Source: Caulobacter sp.
Lineage (GTDB): Bacteria > Pseudomonadota > Alphaproteobacteria > Caulobacterales > Caulobacteraceae
Length of the DNA: 64,000 bases
Assembly: GCA_021741355.1 (NCBI GenBank)
Contig: JAIOXZ010000015.1
Location: 1 to 64,000, forward strand
Direction of reading: 5' to 3'
The position numbers were made by a program, and so were the translations under genes. This document shows, piece by piece, positions 59,099 to 64,000 of the stretch. Under the pieces are notes generated by a model, which saw nothing but the letters and a program-made list of their open reading frames with translations, made no database searches and had not been told where the DNA came from. Every line of letters starts with the position of its first letter. Within the stretch, counting starts at the first letter, position 1.

Positions 59099-59209
59099 TC
59101 CCTCCCCTTTATGGGGAGGGTGGTCCCGCAGGGACCGGGTGGGGAATCGGGCCGCTGCCCCACCCTGGCCGGCAAGCCGGCCTGTCCCTCCCCATAAAGG
59201 GGAGGGAGG
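59099..59209. repeat. Palindromic element, family A copy 4
   Basis: Left hairpin TCCCTCCCC - TTTAT - GGGGAGGG (59099-59121) and right hairpin TCCCTCCCC - ATAAA - GGGGAGGGAGG (59185-59209), core GGGTGGGGAA and CCCCACCCT. Seven bases from the amidohydrolase stop, and 76 bases upstream of the parE start. Confidence 0.92.
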
Positions 59210-59216
59210 ACTGACT

Positions 59217-60562
59217 CTACTGATACGCCGGCGGATACCCCATCGCGCCGGGGGTCGCGTAGCGGTCGCGTAGTTCGAAGGCCCGGGCGCCCTGCGGCTG
59301 CTCGACGCCGCCGATAAACACGGCTTTCGGCCAGGACGAGGTTTCCAGCGGATCGCCCGTCCACAGGACGACATCGGCCTCCTGGCCCACGATCAGCGAC
59401 CCGACGCCGGTCATGCCCCAGATCTTCGCCACATTGGCGGTGACCGTGGCCATGGCGGCATCTCGCGGCAGGCCGTTGGCGACCGCCAGGCCGGCGTTGA
59501 AGCGTTGCTGGCGCATGTTGTTCAGGTCACGGCTGCCCATGATCGCCACGGTGACTCCGGCGGCCTGCAGGCGGGCGGCGTTGTCGAGGCGGGCGGCGAG
59601 GCTTTCGAAGCTGTCGGGCAGGTCGGTCTGGCTGTCGAGGATCACCCCGACGCCGGCCGCCGCGATCTGCGGCGCAACCAGCCAGCCTTCGGCCGCGCCC
59701 TCGAGGATGATCTTGATCTTCTCCTCGCGGGCCAGGCGCAGGACCTGCAGGATGTCGCTGGCGCGGTTGACCCTCACGAGCAGGGGCGTACGCCCCTCGA
59801 CCACCGGGATCAGGGCCTCCAGGTCGACGCGCGACAGGCCGAACTCGCGGGTCTCGCCGCGGTCATAGGCGGCGCGGTTGCGGGCGAAGGCGCGGGCGTC
59901 CTCAAAAGCCGCCCTGACCAGCACCAGCGCCGCGCCGCGCGAGCCGCCGGCATTGCGGGCGCCGGCCTCGCCGAGATCCAGCGTCACCGCCACACGGGCG
60001 CGGACAACGGGGTCCAGATCGCCAGCGGCCAGGCCGACGATCGCCGCCTGGCCCGCGAACATCATCGGCTCGGCGTCATCGCCACCGCCGCCGCCCGCGA
60101 ACTCCCGGGCGCCGCCGTCGTCATGCTTGTGACCGTCGCCGCCGCCGCCGCGCGAAAGCACCGGGGTGGCGACCACGCGGGTCAGGCCGGTCTGGCGCGC
60201 CAGCGGGATCATCGTGCTGGCGGGATTGACGCCGTAGCTGATGTCGAACCCGGCCGAGAGCTTGCCCGAGCGGTCGTCGCGGGTGGAAGTCACCTGCTCG
60301 ACTTCGGTCACCGTCAGGCTGGACGAGGGGGCGATCAGGCCGGGCGACACGGTGCCGCCGGCGGCGTCGATCACCCGGGCGCCGGCCGGGGCCGAAACGC
60401 CGGCGCCGAGCGCGAGGATCCTGCCGTCCCTGAGCACGATCGTCCCGCTGGGGATGGTGCCCGCCGGGGAGGCCGTCTCGAGCCGGGCGTTGATGATGGC
60501 CACCGTCTCGGCGGCGGCCGGTGTCGCCAGCGCGAGCGTGGCGAGAGCGAGGAGGGCGCGTT

Positions 60563-60566
<4 letters not shown>
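59217..60566 (-). CDS. Exported amidohydrolase-like protein lacking the metal motif, 449 aa
   Basis: Signal peptide (MKRALLALATLALATPAAAE), then an amidohydrolase fold recognisable from AIINARLETASPAGTI, ILRDG-type LRDGRILALGAG, and the C-terminal WGMTGVGSLIVGQEADVVLWTGDPLE. Where active members have a metal-binding HxH after PGLID, this one reads SPGLIAPSSSLTV, and the later His/Asp ligands are also not evident (EGAAEGWLV, IMGSRDLNN). A Gly/His/Asp-rich insert (GGGGDGHKHDDGG) lies near residue 160. Probably a non-catalytic partner of the upstream amidohydrolase, whose stop overlaps its start. Confidence 0.88.
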
Positions 60567-62026
<1,460 letters not shown>

Positions 62027-62158
62027 CGCCTCACCCCGGACTCGAAGGGCGGCAGATCAGACCAAATGTCGCCGTTGATCAAGGGCGCTTGAAGCCTTCT
62101 CGACAGTGCGGCGTTGAAAGCCCAGCATCCGGGCGAGGGACCTGGACGGAGACGACCG

Positions 62159-62518
62159 ATGAGACGCTTCTTCAAGGTTGGCCTGGCGGTGAGCCTGGCG
62201 ATGGTTCTGGGCGCGGCCTGCGAGTCGGCGGGCGGCGCGCCGGCGCCAACCCCGCCACCGGGTCGCGCGCCCGTCGCCGAGGGCGGCATGTGCGGCGGCA
62301 TCGCCGGCTTCCAGTGTCAGGCCGGCCTGTATTGCAGCATGACGCCGGAGATGCAGACCACCGCCGACGGCTCGGGAACCTGCCGCAAGCGGCCGCAGAT
62401 GTGCACGCGGGAATACCGGCCCGTCTGCGGCGCCGACGGCAAGACCTACGGCAACGCCTGCACCGCCGCCGCCGCCGGGGTCAGCGTCGCAGCGCCCGGC
62501 GAGTGCAATCCCGGCTGA
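62159..62518 (+). CDS. Lipoprotein with Kazal-type protease inhibitor domain, 119 aa
   Basis: Start ATG 62159 gives a lipoprotein signal (LAVSLAMVLGAACESAG). A Cys-rich first half (MCGGIAGFQCQAGLYCSM...GTCRKRPQMC) resembles an IGFBP/EGF-like Cys pattern also seen in such bacterial proteins. It leads into a Kazal domain CTREYRPVCGADGKTYGNAC, ending GEC. Kazal domains inhibit serine proteases by binding the active site. A surface-anchored defence against host or competitor proteases is inference. Divergent from the amidohydrolase genes. Confidence 0.88.
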   Translation: MRRFFKVGLAVSLAMVLGAACESAGGAPAPTPPPGRAPVAEGGMCGGIAGFQCQAGLYCSMTPEMQTTADGSGTCRKRPQMCTREYRPVCGADGKTYGNACTAAAAGVSVAAPGECNPG

Positions 62519-62570
62519 CTGTGACTGCAAAGCGATTGAAGGCGGGCGGAGGGCAGGGCAGTCTTCGCGC

Positions 62571-63674
62571 ATGAAGCGCGTTCTGTCTTCCGTCGCCCTG
62601 GCCGCTGGTCTGGCCGTCTGCACCTTCCCGGGCCTGGCCGTCGCAGGCGGGGTCAAGTCGCCGTGGCAGCTGGGCCTGCTGGAATCCTGCAAGTCCGAAG
62701 CCTTCGTCGCCGAGACCCAGAAGAAGGCCGCCGCCAAGGATGTCGAGGCGATGGCCGCGCTCGGCTATCTCTATTCCGAAGCCTGCGGCGTGCCCTTCGA
62801 CGCCGAGGAGGCAGCGCGGCTCTGGCTGGCCGCGGCCGGGCAGGGGCAGGCCGACGCGATGGCCTCGCTCGGCTACGTCTATGGCGAGGGGATCGGCGTC
62901 GAACAAAGCGCCGAGCAGGCGCTGCGCTGGACCCGCGCGGCGGCCGAGCGCGGCAATGTGCGGGGGCTGTTCAATCTGGGCGTGACCTACGACCTCGGCC
63001 TGGGCGTGCCTGTTGACAAGGCCGAAGCCGCGCGCTGGTACCAGGCCGCCATCGCCCAGGGCGACACCGACGCGATGCACAACATGGCCATCATGCTGCT
63101 CAAGGGTGAGGGCGGCGAGAAGGACGAGAAGGCGGCGGCCGGACTGTGGAAACAGGCGGCGGACCTCGGCGACGCCGACGGAATGGCCCAGATGGGCGCC
63201 ATGGCCTACTGGGGCAAGGGCATGGACAAGGACCTCGCGGCGGCCATGCGCTGGTGGCGCGCGGCGGCCGACAGGGGCGACGTCGGCTCGATGTTCTTCA
63301 TCGGCCTGATGTACGAAACGGGCGAGGGCGTGCCGGTCGACGACGTCGAGGCGCTGACCTGGATCCGCAAGGCCGCCAACAAGGAAGACGCCAACGCCAT
63401 GGTCAACATGGGCATCCGCAGCGTCGCCGGCAAAGGCGTCGCCCGCGATGCGCGACAGGCGCGGCGCTGGTGGGAAGCCGCGGCGCGGAAGGGCCACGGC
63501 GACGCGATGTACTATCTCGGGATGCTGTTTTCCGAAGGCGACGAAGGCGTGGCGCAGGACGAGGCGGCCGCGATCCGCTGGCTGCGCCAGGCGGCGCAGG
63601 CCGGCAACCCGGAAGCCGCCCGCGTCCTGCGCCAGAGCGGCATCGGCGTCGTGACGCCGGGCGAGGCGCTGTAG
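62571..63674 (+). CDS. Exported Sel1-repeat protein, 367 aa
   Basis: Signal peptide (MKRVLSSVALAAGLAVCTFP), then about eight Sel1-like repeats of 36 residues, each with the pattern AxxxLGYLY-x-GxGVPxDxxEAxRWYxxAA (for example AMASLGYVYGEGIGVEQSAE, GLFNLGVTYDLGLGVPVDKA, AMVNMGIRSVAGKGVARDAR). Such alpha-alpha solenoids mediate protein-protein contacts, often at the envelope. No catalytic domain. It follows the Kazal lipoprotein gene with 52 bases between. Confidence 0.9.
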   Translation: MKRVLSSVALAAGLAVCTFPGLAVAGGVKSPWQLGLLESCKSEAFVAETQKKAAAKDVEAMAALGYLYSEACGVPFDAEEAARLWLAAAGQGQADAMASLGYVYGEGIGVEQSAEQALRWTRAAAERGNVRGLFNLGVTYDLGLGVPVDKAEAARWYQAAIAQGDTDAMHNMAIMLLKGEGGEKDEKAAAGLWKQAADLGDADGMAQMGAMAYWGKGMDKDLAAAMRWWRAAADRGDVGSMFFIGLMYETGEGVPVDDVEALTWIRKAANKEDANAMVNMGIRSVAGKGVARDARQARRWWEAAARKGHGDAMYYLGMLFSEGDEGVAQDEAAAIRWLRQAAQAGNPEAARVLRQSGIGVVTPGEAL

Positions 63675-63808
63675 CGAGGCGGCGCGCCGCGAGCGCCTCC
63701 GGAGCACTCCCTAGGGGCCGCACCTCAATGGGCATGGATCGGGCGACGGCCTAAGTCCGTTGCATGATGTGAGATGTCACGTCGCCCCGATCAAAACGAG
63801 TGAGCCCT

Positions 63809-64000
63809 ATGACCGCCCCACACGTGGACTTGTCCGTCCACCATCGTCCCCAGGCCGTGTCCGACCGTATCGCGTTCGGCTTCGTGAGGGTGCTGCGCTT
63901 CTGCGCCGACACCTTCTTCGCCAAGCGCTATGGCCACCGCGCGGTCGTGCTTGAAACGGTCGCGGCCGTCCCGGGCATGGTCGGGGCGACGCTGAACCAC
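63809..64000 (+). CDS. Alternative oxidase (5' part only; runs off window)
   Basis: The first 64 codons read MTAPHVDLSVHHRPQAVSDR... and contain ADTFFAKRYGHRAVVLETVA followed by AVPGMVGATLNH. This is the hallmark start of bacterial alternative oxidases: the RYGHRAV..LETVAAVPGMVG block with the first di-iron Glu. The enzyme oxidises ubiquinol and reduces oxygen without proton pumping, bypassing cytochrome oxidase. Open to the window edge. The 134-base gap to the Sel1 gene holds its promoter; no NsrR or FNR site could be identified with confidence. Confidence 0.88.
   Translation, partial: MTAPHVDLSVHHRPQAVSDRIAFGFVRVLRFCADTFFAKRYGHRAVVLETVAAVPGMVGATLNH

Noticed and set aside
63745-63800. NsrR- or FNR-like operator before the alternative oxidase gene
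   Set aside because: TGCATGATGTGAGATGTCA has partial half-site likeness only; no convincing dyad matches either consensus.

Overview
The window is high-GC DNA (about 70 % by eye) that looks like the chromosome of a Caulobacteraceae alphaproteobacterium of the Caulobacter/Phenylobacterium type. The reasons are the order rne - amidase - PBP1A - prfB - bactofilin/M23, an iscR-iscS-sufBCDS-sufT-sufA operon with two cysteine desulfurases, an RNase E ending in the GWWRRG tail known from Caulobacter, and a prfB with a programmed frameshift. I found no rRNA, tRNA, CRISPR array, transposase or phage genes. Assignments are by reading motifs and were not database-checked; coordinates were counted by hand and may be off by a base or two for non-coding features.

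Left part (1-8.7 kb): two tandem exported pentapeptide-repeat proteins (one cut by the window edge), a large degenerate relative of the B12-dependent ribonucleotide reductase NrdJ, an NDUFA12-type complex I accessory subunit, a DUF2155 protein overlapping aat tail to tail, then aroQ-accB-accC on the minus strand and thiS on the plus strand. From 8.9 to 14.8 kb the layout is more patchwork: a cold-shock gene, small unknown proteins, palindromic repeats and an OmpR-type two-component pair separate thiS from thiG, and a BrnT-type toxin with an XRE antitoxin follows thiG.

Central part (14.9-43 kb): envelope and RNA housekeeping (TPR protein, DsbA-like lipoprotein, M48 protease, RNase E, AMIN-amidase, PBP1A, RF2, bactofilin with overlapping M23 peptidase, Bcp peroxiredoxin, tyrS). 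A DOMON-like/NamZ-like/DUF1697 cluster, ppa and an alpha/beta hydrolase come next, then a complete Fe-S assembly operon. That operon is broken up by three palindromic repeat elements and an inserted VOC gene.

Right part (43-64 kb): small exported proteins, a PlsC-type acyltransferase with a remnant copy of its 3' end downstream, a TetR/TfoX divergent pair with two near-identical operators, enoyl-CoA hydratase, MFS transporter, diguanylate cyclase, aldehyde dehydrogenase, DEAD-box helicase, a paralogous pair of small secreted proteins, otsB-otsA, parE, a coupled amidohydrolase pair of which one lacks its HxH metal motif, a Kazal-domain lipoprotein, a Sel1-repeat protein, and the first 64 codons of an alternative oxidase.

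The strongest window-wide pattern is at least five families of palindromic intergenic elements. Nearly every copy sits directly downstream of a stop codon, several fill convergent gaps, and one element appears inserted inside another.
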